Source: Bacteroidota bacterium
Lineage (GTDB): Bacteria; Bacteroidota; Bacteroidia; Chitinophagales; Chitinophagaceae
Assembly: GCA_025352905.1 (NCBI GenBank)
Contig: JANXRX010000250.1
Location: 1-41,097 of the forward strand
Direction: 5' to 3'
DNA length: 41,097 nt
The translations under genes were made by a program, and so were the position numbers. Of this stretch, positions 31,309 through 40,578 are shown one piece after another. The notes under the pieces are model-generated. The model was not told where the DNA came from. It made no database searches and was given only the letters and a program-made list of their open reading frames with translations. Within the stretch, counting starts at the first letter, position 1, and the number at the start of each line of letters is the position of its first letter.

Positions 31309-32376
31309 TTAAGGAAGAAAAGAATAGCTGGTATCTAAATATCCCGTGATCAACTTAGGGAAGGGCAGTTCCCGGATCTTTTCTATGGGCTGCCAGGAGT
31401 ATTTGTTCAGCAAAGGCGGTATTGACGAAAGTTGTATCCGGATAAACTGCCCTTTTATCTGCTGGTGTGTCAATTGCTGAACCAGTGGTTTTGATAGATG
31501 GGTTACCATGGCTTTCCGGATGCCTGCCTGTTCTTTCAGCCAGTTTTGTACGCTTGTCTTATCCCATCTGATCAGTTCATCAGTTTCCAGCAAATAGAAT
31601 TCGTACAGGTTTTGCCAGATATCTTTTGCCGTTCGGCAATGGACCAATAACTGCCCCTGGTGTTCAAAAAGAAAATAATTGAACCAGCGTTGTTTCCGCA
31701 AAAGCGTCTTCTCTTTTACAGGCAGCCGGTTCACAAGCCCTTCCCTGAAGGCCACACATTCTTTTTGCAGCGGGCAATGGCTACAGGCGGGAGAAAAAGG
31801 TTTACATACGGTAGCCCCAAAATCCATGATCGCCTGGTTAAAAGCGCCCGGATCTTTCTGCGCCAATACTTTTCCGGCCAGTGCGGTAAAAAAATTCTTT
31901 CCTTCGGCGGAGTCAATAGGTGTATCTATCCCGAAAAATCGCGCCAGTACGCGGAATACGTTCCCATCCACTACTGCATAAGGCTGGTTGTATGCAAAAG
32001 AAGCGATGGCCGCCGCAGTATACGGGCCCACCCCTTTCAATGCCAGGATCTCATCATATTTTACAGGAAAGATCCCTTTCTGTTCTTTTACGATCTCCCT
32101 TGCGGTATATAAAAGGTTTTTGCAACGGTTATAATAGCCAAGCCCTTCCCATAGTTTGAATACGTCAAGGTCATTGGCCCGGGCCAGGTGCCTGATTGTC
32201 GGGTATTTTTCGAGGAATCGGGTATAATACTGCCAGCCCTGGGCAACCCGGGTCTGCTGAAGGATCACTTCGCTTAACCAGATCTTATAGGGGTCTTTTT
32301 CGCCTTTCCACGGCATTTCCCGTTGATTGCTGCGGTAATGCCATTTCATCAGTATCCGGGTAAATATCTTCTCCAT
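31309..32376 (-). CDS. mutY: A/G-specific adenine glycosylase MutY
   Basis: 355 residues from the ATG at 32376 (MEKIFTRILMKWHYRSNQRE); a further ATG 27 codons upstream adds an unsupported extension. DPYKIWLSEVILQQTRVAQG is the MutY family entry, LKGVGPYTAAAIASFAY the helix-hairpin-helix, and VVDGNVFRVLAR holds the catalytic Asp. The [4Fe-4S] ligands are in CKPFSPACSHCPLQKEC (C-x6-C-x2-C-x5-C). A C-terminal NUDIX-like domain recognises 8-oxoG. It removes adenine mispaired with 8-oxoguanine. It diverges from the HU-family gene. Confidence 0.95.
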   Translation of the reverse strand: MEKIFTRILMKWHYRSNQREMPWKGEKDPYKIWLSEVILQQTRVAQGWQYYTRFLEKYPTIRHLARANDLDVFKLWEGLGYYNRCKNLLYTAREIVKEQKGIFPVKYDEILALKGVGPYTAAAIASFAYNQPYAVVDGNVFRVLARFFGIDTPIDSAEGKNFFTALAGKVLAQKDPGAFNQAIMDFGATVCKPFSPACSHCPLQKECVAFREGLVNRLPVKEKTLLRKQRWFNYFLFEHQGQLLVHCRTAKDIWQNLYEFYLLETDELIRWDKTSVQNWLKEQAGIRKAMVTHLSKPLVQQLTHQQIKGQFIRIQLSSIPPLLNKYSWQPIEKIRELPFPKLITGYLDTSYSFLP

Positions 32377-32585
32377 TCGTACGCAAATATGTACAAAAGA
32401 CAGCTTATCAGGCTGAATAGTTGGCTGATTTTCAGCGGTAATTAAAAGACCGGGCAAAAGGCAGCCGCCTGAACCTTTTATTTATCAATAAGTAACGTCT
32501 ATAATATTTGTGCTATCTTTCCTTGCATATTTCAATCTTTTTATCTTATTTTAAAGGTCTTCTATCGCCAACCAAAATTAACCTA

Positions 32586-32876
32586 ATGAGAAAATCAGAT
32601 CTCATCAACCAGATTTCAGATAAAACCGGTATCCCAAAAGTGGATGTATTGGTTACACTTGAAACCATGTTCAAGGAAGTGAAAGAAAGTCTTTCTAACG
32701 GTCAAAACATATATATACGTGGTTTTGGAAGCTTTATTACCAAAAAAAGAGCTGCCAAGATCGGCCGTAATATTAAAAAGAATGTAGCCGTTGAGATCCC
32801 CGAACATTATATACCCGCCTTTAAACCTGCTAAAGAATTTGTAAGCGAAGTAAAAAGCAAGCACAAGCCTGGCTAA
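32586..32876 (+). CDS. HU/IHF-family DNA-binding protein
   Basis: 96 residues from the ATG at 32586, starting MRKSDLINQISDKTGIPKVD. The upstream in-frame extension from 32508 has no family similarity. NIYIRGFGSFITKKRAAKIG contains the GFG turn and the start of the beta-arm, and the C-terminal AFKPAKEFVSEV is typical of HU/IHF subunits. It would bend and compact DNA as a homo- or heterodimer. It diverges from mutY across about 210 bases of AT-rich sequence and is followed 22 bases later by the TPR gene. Confidence 0.94.
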   Translation: MRKSDLINQISDKTGIPKVDVLVTLETMFKEVKESLSNGQNIYIRGFGSFITKKRAAKIGRNIKKNVAVEIPEHYIPAFKPAKEFVSEVKSKHKPG

Positions 32877-32898
32877 CTTTGCCTAAAGTATTCCTGAA

Positions 32899-33747
32899 GT
32901 GAAAAAACAACAATTCTTATTGGTTGGCGGGGCATGTCTCTTGTTTACCCTCTTATTGGTATTTGGAAGAACGGTAGCTTCAAAAAGTTCAAATCAGTCG
33001 CCTGTACAATCGCAACAAATTGATAATCAACAAATTAAATTTGAAGACCTGCTTCAAAAGGCTAAGGCAAAGATCAGTCTTGCACAGGCTCAGCGGCTTA
33101 TGGGACTGGAAAAGTCTGTTGTTCGCGGCGATGTAAAAGAGCAGCAACTACATGTATTTCATCAGCTTGCGCGCTTCTGGGCCGACTCGGTACACATTTT
33201 TGAACCCTATGCATATTACACCGGCGAAGCTGCGAAGTTGGAAAATTCTGAAAAAAGCCTCACCTTTGCCGCCCATCTGTTTTTAGATAACCTGATGACA
33301 GAGACCCAACCGGCCATGCAAAACTGGCTGGCTGGTAATGCAAAAGTTCTTTTTGAGAAAGCCATAGCCATTAACCCGGCCAACGATTCGAGCAGGATCG
33401 GGTTGGGTGCCTGTTATATTTTCGGGAATATTTCCGATAATCCCATGCAGGGTATCTTGCCCGTGAGGGAGATCGCACAAAAAGACCCGGATAATGTATA
33501 TGCGCAGATGGTATTGGGTTTGGGTGGTAAAAAAAGCGGCCAGTACGATAAGGCCATCGAGCGTTTCAACAGTGTTGTACAGAAGCACCCTGATAACCTG
33601 GAAGCGGTCTTTAACCTTGCCGAATCCTATGATCTGAAAGGTGATGCAGCCAATGCGATCAAATGGTACGGGGTGGTTAAGAAAATGGTGGCAATGCCCG
33701 AGGCGCGGAAAGAAATTGACAAACGGATCACTGAATTAAAGAAATAA
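32899..33747 (+). CDS. TPR-repeat protein with N-terminal membrane anchor
   Basis: 282 residues from a GTG at 32899; the only upstream in-frame codons before the TAA at 32884 are not standard starts. An N-terminal hydrophobic helix (QFLLVGGACLLFTLLLVFG) anchors the protein, followed by a low-complexity SSNQSPVQSQQIDNQQ linker. The C-terminal half contains at least two tetratricopeptide repeats, for example DNVYAQMVLGLGGKKSGQYD and DNLEAVFNLAESYDLKGDAA. It probably mediates protein contacts at the membrane. It lies between the HU gene and the bTHX gene and may be co-transcribed with both. Confidence 0.85.
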   Translation: MKKQQFLLVGGACLLFTLLLVFGRTVASKSSNQSPVQSQQIDNQQIKFEDLLQKAKAKISLAQAQRLMGLEKSVVRGDVKEQQLHVFHQLARFWADSVHIFEPYAYYTGEAAKLENSEKSLTFAAHLFLDNLMTETQPAMQNWLAGNAKVLFEKAIAINPANDSSRIGLGACYIFGNISDNPMQGILPVREIAQKDPDNVYAQMVLGLGGKKSGQYDKAIERFNSVVQKHPDNLEAVFNLAESYDLKGDAANAIKWYGVVKKMVAMPEARKEIDKRITELKK

Positions 33748-33778
33748 AATTTATTAATAACTTAAAATTACTTCGTGT

Positions 33779-33874
33779 ATGCCTTGTGGTAAGAAGAGAA
33801 AACGTCATAAAATTGCGACTCACAAACGTAAGAAACGTTTAAGAAAGAATCGTCATAAGAAAAAGAATAAGTAA
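33779..33874 (+). CDS. Small ribosomal subunit protein bTHX
   Basis: 31-residue, extremely basic protein starting MPCGKKRKRHKIATHKRKKR. This is the short THX protein of the 30S subunit found in Thermus and Bacteroidota, which sits in a cavity of the 16S head and stabilises RNA contacts. It begins 31 bases after the TPR gene stop and is followed by a strong rho-independent terminator at 33900, so it is the last gene of the HU-TPR-bTHX unit. Confidence 0.93.
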   Translation: MPCGKKRKRHKIATHKRKKRLRKNRHKKKNK

Positions 33875-33899
33875 TTCTTTGGACTGACAAATATAACAG

Positions 33900-33929
33900 A
33901 GCAGTTCCGCCAAACCGGAACTGCTTTTT
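33900..33929 (+). terminator. Rho-independent terminator after bTHX
   Basis: A perfect 10-bp stem (AGCAGTTCCG at 33900-33909, CGGAACTGCT at 33916-33925) with a 6-base loop is followed by a T run. It ends the HU-TPR-bTHX transcript and insulates it from the RNase gene. Confidence 0.92.
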
Positions 33930-34022
33930 ACACTTTACTGAATACGGCCACTCCTTTCCTGCGCTGCAACTTTTACCTTATCCTTCCTGATCAGGTGGCG
34001 GGTGTTTCGGGCTTAAGTGTAT

Positions 34023-34055
34023 TTTGATTGCTGCAGCATACAGCTTGTGATTTTG
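34023..34055 (+). promoter_or_regulatory. Probable promoter for the RNase G/E gene
   Basis: TTTG at 34023-34026 and TGATTTTG at 34048-34055 resemble the Bacteroidota -33/-7 pair (TTTG and TAnnTTTG, one mismatch) with 21 bases between. The inferred start site would be a few bases before the GTG at 34076, giving a very short leader. Confidence 0.4.
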
Positions 34056-34075
34056 TATTTAAAAGTTGCCATTTT

Positions 34076-35620
34076 GTGAACAAAGAACTGATCATTAACG
34101 CGGCTCCCACAGGTGTGGAGATCGCATTCCTGGAAGATAAAAAACTGGTGGAACTGCACAGTGAAAAAACTGATGCCAATTTTGCCGTGGGTGACCTTTA
34201 CCTGGGCAAGGTTAAAAAACTAATTCCCGGTTTGAATGCTGCTTTTGTGGATGTAGGTTTTGAAAAAGATGCGTTCCTGCATTATACAGACCTGAGCCCG
34301 TATGTACGATCCATTCTCAAGTTCACGCAATTAGCCATGCATGATAAGGATGGACTGGATTTTGCCAAATTCAGGTCTGAGCCCGAGATCGTTAAAACGG
34401 GTAAGATCAACGAGGTACTGAATGGCAAGCCCAATGTACTGGTACAGATCCTGAAGGAACCGATTGCGGCTAAGGGCCCGCGTTTAAGCTGTGAGCTTTC
34501 CTTACCCGGCAGATTCGTGGTAATGACGCCTTTTAATGAGATCGTTGCTGTTTCCAAAAAGATCCACTCTTCGGAGGAGCGGAAAAGATTACATAAAATA
34601 GTAGAAGCCATACGCCCCAAGAACTTCGGGGTCATCGTTCGTACCGCTGCAGAAGGAAAAAGCACGGCGGAGTTGCACCAGGACCTGCTTTCACTGGTGG
34701 AAACCTGGAAAACCTTACAGGCCAATCTGAAAAACGCTGTGGCGCCCGTACGGATCATGAGTGAGGAGAACAAGACCACCAGCATCCTGCGCGACCTGCT
34801 GAGTGCAGATTTCAATAAGGTGGTGGTAAATGATAAAAACCTGTTTACGGTTACACAGAGCTATATACAGCGCATTGCGCCGGACAAACTGGATATTGTG
34901 TCCTTTTACCAGAATGGTCTGCCCATATTCGACCAGTTTGGTGTTACCAAGCAGGTAAAATCATCCTTCGGCAAAACAGTTAACCTCCCCAGCGGTGCTT
35001 ACCTGATCATTGAACATACGGAGGCCCTGCATGTGATAGATGTGAACAGCGGGTATAAGAGTGTGAGTAATAACCAGGAAGACAATGCCCTTGAAACCAA
35101 CCTGGAGGCTGCAGAAGAGATCGCCCGCCAGTTGCGGCTCAGGGATATCGGCGGTATCATCGTGGTGGATTTTATTGATATGAAACTGCCCGATAACAAG
35201 CGGAAGGTTCATGAAGCAATGGAAGGATATATGAAAACGGACCGCGCCAAGCATTCTGTTCTCCCGATCTCCAAATTTGGCCTTTCACAGATCACCCGGC
35301 AGCGTATGCGCCCGGAGGTGAATATCAATACTTCAGAGGATTGCCCGGTTTGTAATGGTACCGGCAAGATCACTTCCACCCTCTTGCTGGAAGATGAGAT
35401 GGAAAAACGACTTTCTTACCTGATCACACATGGTCATAAAAATCTCACACTGGTTGTACACCCGATCGTGTATGCATACCTGACCAAAGGATGGTTCAAT
35501 TCGACTATCAAAAAATGGAAGCGTAAGTTTAAGACTAACCTTAAAGCGAAGTCGAATACGAATTCACACCTGATCGACTTCAAATTTTACAATGAGCACG
35601 AAGAGGAGATAAAGTTTTAA
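34076..35620 (+). CDS. rng: Ribonuclease G/E family endoribonuclease
   Basis: 514 residues from the GTG at 34076 (reads as VNKELIINAAPTGVEIAFLE), where family similarity begins; an upstream TTG at 34028 overlaps the likely promoter. An S1-like region contains GDLYLGKVKKLIPGLNAAFV. The DNase-I-like catalytic part has the Mg-binding Asp in HVIDVNSGYKSV and in VVDFIDMKLP. The Zn-link Cys pair is CPVCNGTG. It lacks the long C-terminal scaffold of E. coli RNase E, so RNase G-like in size. It processes rRNA and mRNA 5' ends. Followed by a bidirectional terminator. Confidence 0.94.
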   Translation: MNKELIINAAPTGVEIAFLEDKKLVELHSEKTDANFAVGDLYLGKVKKLIPGLNAAFVDVGFEKDAFLHYTDLSPYVRSILKFTQLAMHDKDGLDFAKFRSEPEIVKTGKINEVLNGKPNVLVQILKEPIAAKGPRLSCELSLPGRFVVMTPFNEIVAVSKKIHSSEERKRLHKIVEAIRPKNFGVIVRTAAEGKSTAELHQDLLSLVETWKTLQANLKNAVAPVRIMSEENKTTSILRDLLSADFNKVVVNDKNLFTVTQSYIQRIAPDKLDIVSFYQNGLPIFDQFGVTKQVKSSFGKTVNLPSGAYLIIEHTEALHVIDVNSGYKSVSNNQEDNALETNLEAAEEIARQLRLRDIGGIIVVDFIDMKLPDNKRKVHEAMEGYMKTDRAKHSVLPISKFGLSQITRQRMRPEVNINTSEDCPVCNGTGKITSTLLLEDEMEKRLSYLITHGHKNLTLVVHPIVYAYLTKGWFNSTIKKWKRKFKTNLKAKSNTNSHLIDFKFYNEHEEEIKF

Positions 35621-35637
35621 TACTTCTTTACATACTA

Positions 35638-35676
35638 ATAATAAGAAAGCCGGCTCAACGCCGGCTTTCTTATTAT
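35638..35676. terminator. Bidirectional terminator between rng and susD
   Basis: A 17-bp perfect stem (35638-35654 and 35660-35676) with the 5-base loop TCAAC. The GC core AAAGCCGGC/GCCGGCTTT is flanked by AT pairs, giving U-rich tails on both strands, as expected between convergent genes. Confidence 0.93.
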
Positions 35677-35693
35677 AATACTAACGGTATCCC

Positions 35694-37352
35694 TTATTTT
35701 GGATTCTTAACCGGTGCGCTTGTTGCAGACGGAGGGTTAAGAGAGGTTTCATCATCTGGTACATCCCAATAATCAACAAAATTATAATTAATAAATGCCT
35801 TGGTATTAACAGCACCGTTTGTATAGTTAACGACTACACAATTGGATCTGCCTCCACCAACGGATACATCATCAATTACTCCCCAGCGTCTTGCATCATA
35901 TAATGCAACATCCCTGAACAGGAGGCCAACTCTTCTTTCTTTTCTCAATTCTTCATAAGCAAGGGCAGGGTCTGTTACAACACCTGATACTGCTGCAATA
36001 CCCGCTCCCTGGTAAGTACGTACCAAATCAACACTGGCTAAGCCAACTGCGATATTTCCAAGTTTGATGTTGGCTTCAGCTTTCATCAATTCATTTTCTT
36101 CATATGATCCTGCAATATACAGTTCATACTGGCCAACCACTTTACTGGTTAATGATGCAGAAGAGTATGTTTTACTTACACCTCCGCTATCAAGCAACCT
36201 GTACCTTGTACTGTATGTGAAGCCGCCTTTCTGGTTCAGGTAAGTTGGGGTTAGAATATAATTACCTGAAAGTCTTTTATCGCCGGCAGGATAGTCCTGG
36301 ATCAGCCTTTCACTGATTTTGTAGGTAGTGCTGGCAGGGTTACCGGTGGTTAATGAAGCTACAGAGCCGGTAGTAGCGCTCATAAAACCATTTGTGGCAG
36401 CCGAACGTGCTGTAAATACAAGGTCGGTACTGGTTATGCCATTGGCGGTCAGGGTTAAAATGTTATTCCAGTCTGCAGCCGTCATATCTTTTACACGTTT
36501 ATTTACAAGGATATTCCTTGCTTTCATCGTATTGATATTGTGTATGAACATCGTGGTTGTTAAAATACCGCCTTTGCCCACCTGGCATTGACTCGGTATC
36601 AAAAACCCCATAATAGAAGAAAAACTACCCGCATTGGTTACTGCATTCAATGCAGCAATCGCTTTATCATAATTGGCATTAGAGGCAGCAATCATATCCG
36701 TACTGGATTTGTATTCATTGCTGGTACTCAGGTCTGCTTTATAATCGTCCTTAATTAATCCTGCATAATAAATAGAACCGATGTGTGAATACACAAATCC
36801 TTTCCAGAAATAGCACCATGCTTTAATGGCATTTTTCTTTGAATCGGCATCTGCGGTAAAGCTGGTCGCATCTACCAGTGACAGTACGCCATTGCAGGCG
36901 TTGTTCAGGTAATACATCCACGCCCACTCAAAATAAAACATACTTAACCCGGCCTTGGTTCTTGAGTTATTTATTCTTACAACTCCTTTAGCCGGTGCGG
37001 AATTGGTGATCTTCGAAAGATCATCCATGATCACATAGTCGGGTACACCAATCTGGTTGGTGATATTATTTGCGGCTTCTGCTGAAACCACATCAGCCAT
37101 CAGGTCATGATAAGCGGGTGCCAGGAAGAAATAGCTGCCTCCCAGGAAAGAACCCGTATATCTCGAGTCAGAGATCCCGTTAAAACCATTCTGGTAAACG
37201 GCACCCACAGCTAATGATTTGATACCCGATTCTGTTGAGGCATCTGTTGGCGAAGGGTTATTTGGATTTTTAACGTCCAGTTCGCTTTTTTTACAACTTG
37301 CGCCCAATAAGATTATTGATGCGAAAATGATATATGATAATTTATTTTTCAT
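35694..37352 (-). CDS. SusD/RagB family outer-membrane nutrient-binding lipoprotein
   Basis: 552 residues. A type II signal peptide ends LLGASC. The mature chain begins KKSELDVKNPNNPSPTDAST, a frequent SusD start, and has the helical TPR-like SusD core with ELMKAEANIKLGN and the C-terminal ELRKERRVGLLFRDVALYDA segment seen in RagB/SusD proteins. It would cap the SusC-type transporter encoded 19 bases upstream and bind the substrate on the cell surface. No glycoside hydrolase, peptidase or sensor gene is nearby to tell the substrate. Confidence 0.94.
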   Translation of the reverse strand: MKNKLSYIIFASIILLGASCKKSELDVKNPNNPSPTDASTESGIKSLAVGAVYQNGFNGISDSRYTGSFLGGSYFFLAPAYHDLMADVVSAEAANNITNQIGVPDYVIMDDLSKITNSAPAKGVVRINNSRTKAGLSMFYFEWAWMYYLNNACNGVLSLVDATSFTADADSKKNAIKAWCYFWKGFVYSHIGSIYYAGLIKDDYKADLSTSNEYKSSTDMIAASNANYDKAIAALNAVTNAGSFSSIMGFLIPSQCQVGKGGILTTTMFIHNINTMKARNILVNKRVKDMTAADWNNILTLTANGITSTDLVFTARSAATNGFMSATTGSVASLTTGNPASTTYKISERLIQDYPAGDKRLSGNYILTPTYLNQKGGFTYSTRYRLLDSGGVSKTYSSASLTSKVVGQYELYIAGSYEENELMKAEANIKLGNIAVGLASVDLVRTYQGAGIAAVSGVVTDPALAYEELRKERRVGLLFRDVALYDARRWGVIDDVSVGGGRSNCVVVNYTNGAVNTKAFINYNFVDYWDVPDDETSLNPPSATSAPVKNPK

Positions 37353-37371
37353 GCTATAATTTTTTTGGGGT

Positions 37372-40300
37372 TTAGAATCCTACGTTTAATCCGATCTGGT
37401 AGGTTTTCGCATTTGGTGTTGAAACATAGTCTACACCTCTGTCGAAAGATGAGTTACTTGCGCCTGAACTAACTTCCGGATCAAAACCTGTGTATTTGGT
37501 AACTGTCCAAAGATTCCTGCCAGTAAGTACCAGTTGTAGTTTCTTGAAATACTTGATCTTAACTACGCGCATGAAATCATAAGAAAGGGATACGTTCCGT
37601 AAACGTAAGAAAGAAGCATCTTCATAGAAATAATCTTTTACGGAGTTTCTTGCACCATTGATACTTCCAAACTGATCGGCATAGGCACTGGTATAATAGT
37701 TGGCCCATGCGCCTGTTTGACCGTTAATCGTGAGTTTATTACCCCAGTCACCATGAAGGCCATCACGGTACATCCACTCTTTACTTTGGTTATACAGGTG
37801 GCTTCCGCTTACCCAGTCAAATTGAATACCCAGCGTAATTCCTTTATAGCTGAAGTTATTGATGAAAGTCATGTTGAAATTAGGATTCGGGTCACCGAAT
37901 GAATAGTTCTGGTTAGTGAACAGGATTCCTTTGGTAGCTGTATCTACAAGTGTACCATTAACTACCTGGTACTTTCCGGCATTTGATTTATCAATATAAG
38001 GTGTACCATCCTGTCTTGTCTGATCGGTACTTCTGAACGTTTTCAGACCATATAACTGACCGATTTTAGAACCTGCCTGTAATACATAGTTACCATACCC
38101 TGCACTACTGGTTACCACGATCGGCTGTCCGTTTGAAATGGAGCTGATCTCAGAACTTTGGTGGTTAAAGTTGGTTGTCATATCCCATGTGAAATTCTTC
38201 GTACTAACTACATCAAGGCGTAAAGAGAAAGTATATCCTTTTGATGTCAGTCCAAAAGAGTTGGTCAAAAATCCGCTGTAACCGGAAGAAGGCGGCAGGT
38301 CAACAGGATAGATTACATCCTCGCTTTTCCTGCTCCAAACGGTTCCGCTTAATGTTCCGTTACCCAGTATTTTTCCTTTTGTGATCTTAAAATCCAGGTC
38401 AGCACCAAATTCTGTTTCTTTTGATAACTGTACTTTCAGATCTGAGTTGTTTTGTACAGAAGGTGTATAGAAGGTAAGCACATTACCAATACTTTTCGTG
38501 CTCAACGTAATATACCTGTTAAAGGCGCCGGGCTGGATACCAGCTTCACCATAACCGCCTCTTAATTTCAGTTCAGGGAAGATTCCGCTCAGGCCATCCC
38601 AAAGATGTAACTGAGATACCCTGAAATAACCGTTCACATTATAAAATGTTTTAGGTGTAGAACCCTGTCCGAATGCAGAAGAATAATCACTTCTGAAACC
38701 GCCGGTAACACCTACTAAATTTTTGTAAGACAGCGCTTCACTTACAAACGTACCGAATGTTACAAAAGGTGTAACCAAATCAGAGCTTACATTCTTTGTA
38801 TTTGTCTGGCTCACATTATAGATCGCATAAGATTGAAATCCATCACCAGTGGTGGTGTATTGTTTGGCCACATTTTTACGGTAGTCATACCCTATAAAAG
38901 TGCTGGACGTAATGGGTATTTTCAGACCAAAATCTTTTTGGAAATCAAAATGCAGGTTAGCCGTGGTCAATGCGTTTGTAAATGTGGTATTGAACAACCC
39001 GTTCGATACACCACCCGCATTTGTTGAGAATCCACCGATAAAAGCACTGTTACTTACCGCATTGATATTGGTTGACTGATTCTTGTAAACATAATTTGTT
39101 TCTTCCTTCTCGTAGTTTATACCATACTTGGTCTCAAGATCAAGGAAACGGTTTACCTTATAAGATGCAGCGATACTCTGTATGATATCGATGGTTTCGT
39201 CGCTGCCATAAGAATACTCCTTATAATAATTCGGATTCGCTCCGTTTACGCTTACCGGTGTTGCATTCAGCCTGTACGCATAATCACCATTAGCATCTTT
39301 CCAGTTAAAGTCGAAGAAAGGCGCAGCGTTCTCCATTTGATATAATGCATTGGGGCCCGCAGTGAGATAAGGATTGAAATTATTTTTCTGGTAGATCAGT
39401 TGTGTAGAAGAACGGAGTTTAAATCCTTTGAATACTTCTGTACCTACGTTGATAGAAAGGTTGGTTCTCTTAAGTGCGCCATTGTCTTTATAAAAACTTT
39501 CCTGGTTGGAATTGGAGAATGAAATTGCATAATCGCTTTTACCGGCACCGCCTGTCAGGCTTAAACTATTGTTAACCGTGTTGGCGCTTTGAAACAGTTG
39601 GGCAAAGTGATCATAGAACTGGAAGTTCTGGTTGAATGCTTTACTATCGTCTGTTAAAGGATTTGTATTTGCGTATACAAGGCCTCCCTGGCTAACACCA
39701 TCAATATTTACACCTGCTGTGTAAGTACCATCCGGTTTAACTTTTATGATCACACCATTTGCATCAACAACATTGTTGTTTGCATCTGTTTTGTAACCAT
39801 GGGTGTAGTTCTGGTGAAGGTTACCATTGTTAAGATAGGTGCTTGTACCATAGCTCGTAGAAAAGTTAATATTGTTCTGACCGATTTTACCTTTTTTAGT
39901 AAATATCTGTATAACTCCATTGGCACCCTGTGCACCATATATGGTAGAGGAGGCAGCGCCTTCTACTACTTCGATACGATCAACCGTATTCAGGTCCAGT
40001 GAACCGAGGTCCGTAGCACGAACTTCCAATCCGTCAACCACGATCATCGGGGAAGTACCGCCGCGTAAAGAGTTGATACCGCGTAACAGGATATTAACCC
40101 TGGCGCCTGGCGTACCATCCGTACTGCTGATCTGTGCGCCGGCCACTTTACCAACCAGTGCCTGCGATATAGAAGAAGTAGGTGCAGCGGGCAGTTTATC
40201 GGCTGTAATCGACTCAACCGAAATACCCAGTTTCTTTTTGCTGGTTGCAACCCCTGTTCCGGTTACGACTACTTCACTTAATGATTTAACATCAGGATTT

Positions 40301-40578
40301 AATTGAGCAACCATTGGAGTAGCGGTTGCTTTCATTTCTTTGTCCTCAAAGCCGATCGCAGAAATTACTAACGTGGCGCCGGGTTTAACTTTAATACTGA
40401 AAGTACCATTGTTAGTTGCGCTGGTACCATTTTTAGTACCTCTCTCGAAAATAGTTGCTCCGGCCAGGGAAGCTCCCTTTTCGTCTGTTACTTTACCGGT
40501 AACGGTAGTAGTTTGTGCAAAGCCCGACAAGATAGCCATGGCAAATGCGCAAACGCTCATTAGCATTTTTTTTCTCAT
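37372..40578 (-). CDS. SusC/RagA family TonB-linked outer-membrane transporter
   Basis: 1068 residues from the ATG at 40578; an ATG 16 codons upstream precedes an unlikely N-terminus. A signal peptide (MRKKMLMSVCAFAMAILSGF) is followed by a carboxypeptidase-like beta-sandwich (about 22-105, VTGKVTDEKGASLAGATI), the LSEVVVTGTG TonB-box region and a plug domain with VNILLRGINSLRGGTSPMIV and GAQGANGVIQIFTKKG. The rest is a 22-strand-type barrel ending in the terminal Phe of YQIGLNVGF, the outer-membrane insertion signal. It imports oligomers with its SusD partner and TonB energy. An isolated pair without enzymes suggests a non-classical polysaccharide locus or peptide uptake. Confidence 0.95.
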   Translation of the reverse strand: MRKKMLMSVCAFAMAILSGFAQTTTVTGKVTDEKGASLAGATIFERGTKNGTSATNNGTFSIKVKPGATLVISAIGFEDKEMKATATPMVAQLNPDVKSLSEVVVTGTGVATSKKKLGISVESITADKLPAAPTSSISQALVGKVAGAQISSTDGTPGARVNILLRGINSLRGGTSPMIVVDGLEVRATDLGSLDLNTVDRIEVVEGAASSTIYGAQGANGVIQIFTKKGKIGQNNINFSTSYGTSTYLNNGNLHQNYTHGYKTDANNNVVDANGVIIKVKPDGTYTAGVNIDGVSQGGLVYANTNPLTDDSKAFNQNFQFYDHFAQLFQSANTVNNSLSLTGGAGKSDYAISFSNSNQESFYKDNGALKRTNLSINVGTEVFKGFKLRSSTQLIYQKNNFNPYLTAGPNALYQMENAAPFFDFNWKDANGDYAYRLNATPVSVNGANPNYYKEYSYGSDETIDIIQSIAASYKVNRFLDLETKYGINYEKEETNYVYKNQSTNINAVSNSAFIGGFSTNAGGVSNGLFNTTFTNALTTANLHFDFQKDFGLKIPITSSTFIGYDYRKNVAKQYTTTGDGFQSYAIYNVSQTNTKNVSSDLVTPFVTFGTFVSEALSYKNLVGVTGGFRSDYSSAFGQGSTPKTFYNVNGYFRVSQLHLWDGLSGIFPELKLRGGYGEAGIQPGAFNRYITLSTKSIGNVLTFYTPSVQNNSDLKVQLSKETEFGADLDFKITKGKILGNGTLSGTVWSRKSEDVIYPVDLPPSSGYSGFLTNSFGLTSKGYTFSLRLDVVSTKNFTWDMTTNFNHQSSEISSISNGQPIVVTSSAGYGNYVLQAGSKIGQLYGLKTFRSTDQTRQDGTPYIDKSNAGKYQVVNGTLVDTATKGILFTNQNYSFGDPNPNFNMTFINNFSYKGITLGIQFDWVSGSHLYNQSKEWMYRDGLHGDWGNKLTINGQTGAWANYYTSAYADQFGSINGARNSVKDYFYEDASFLRLRNVSLSYDFMRVVKIKYFKKLQLVLTGRNLWTVTKYTGFDPEVSSGASNSSFDRGVDYVSTPNAKTYQIGLNVGF

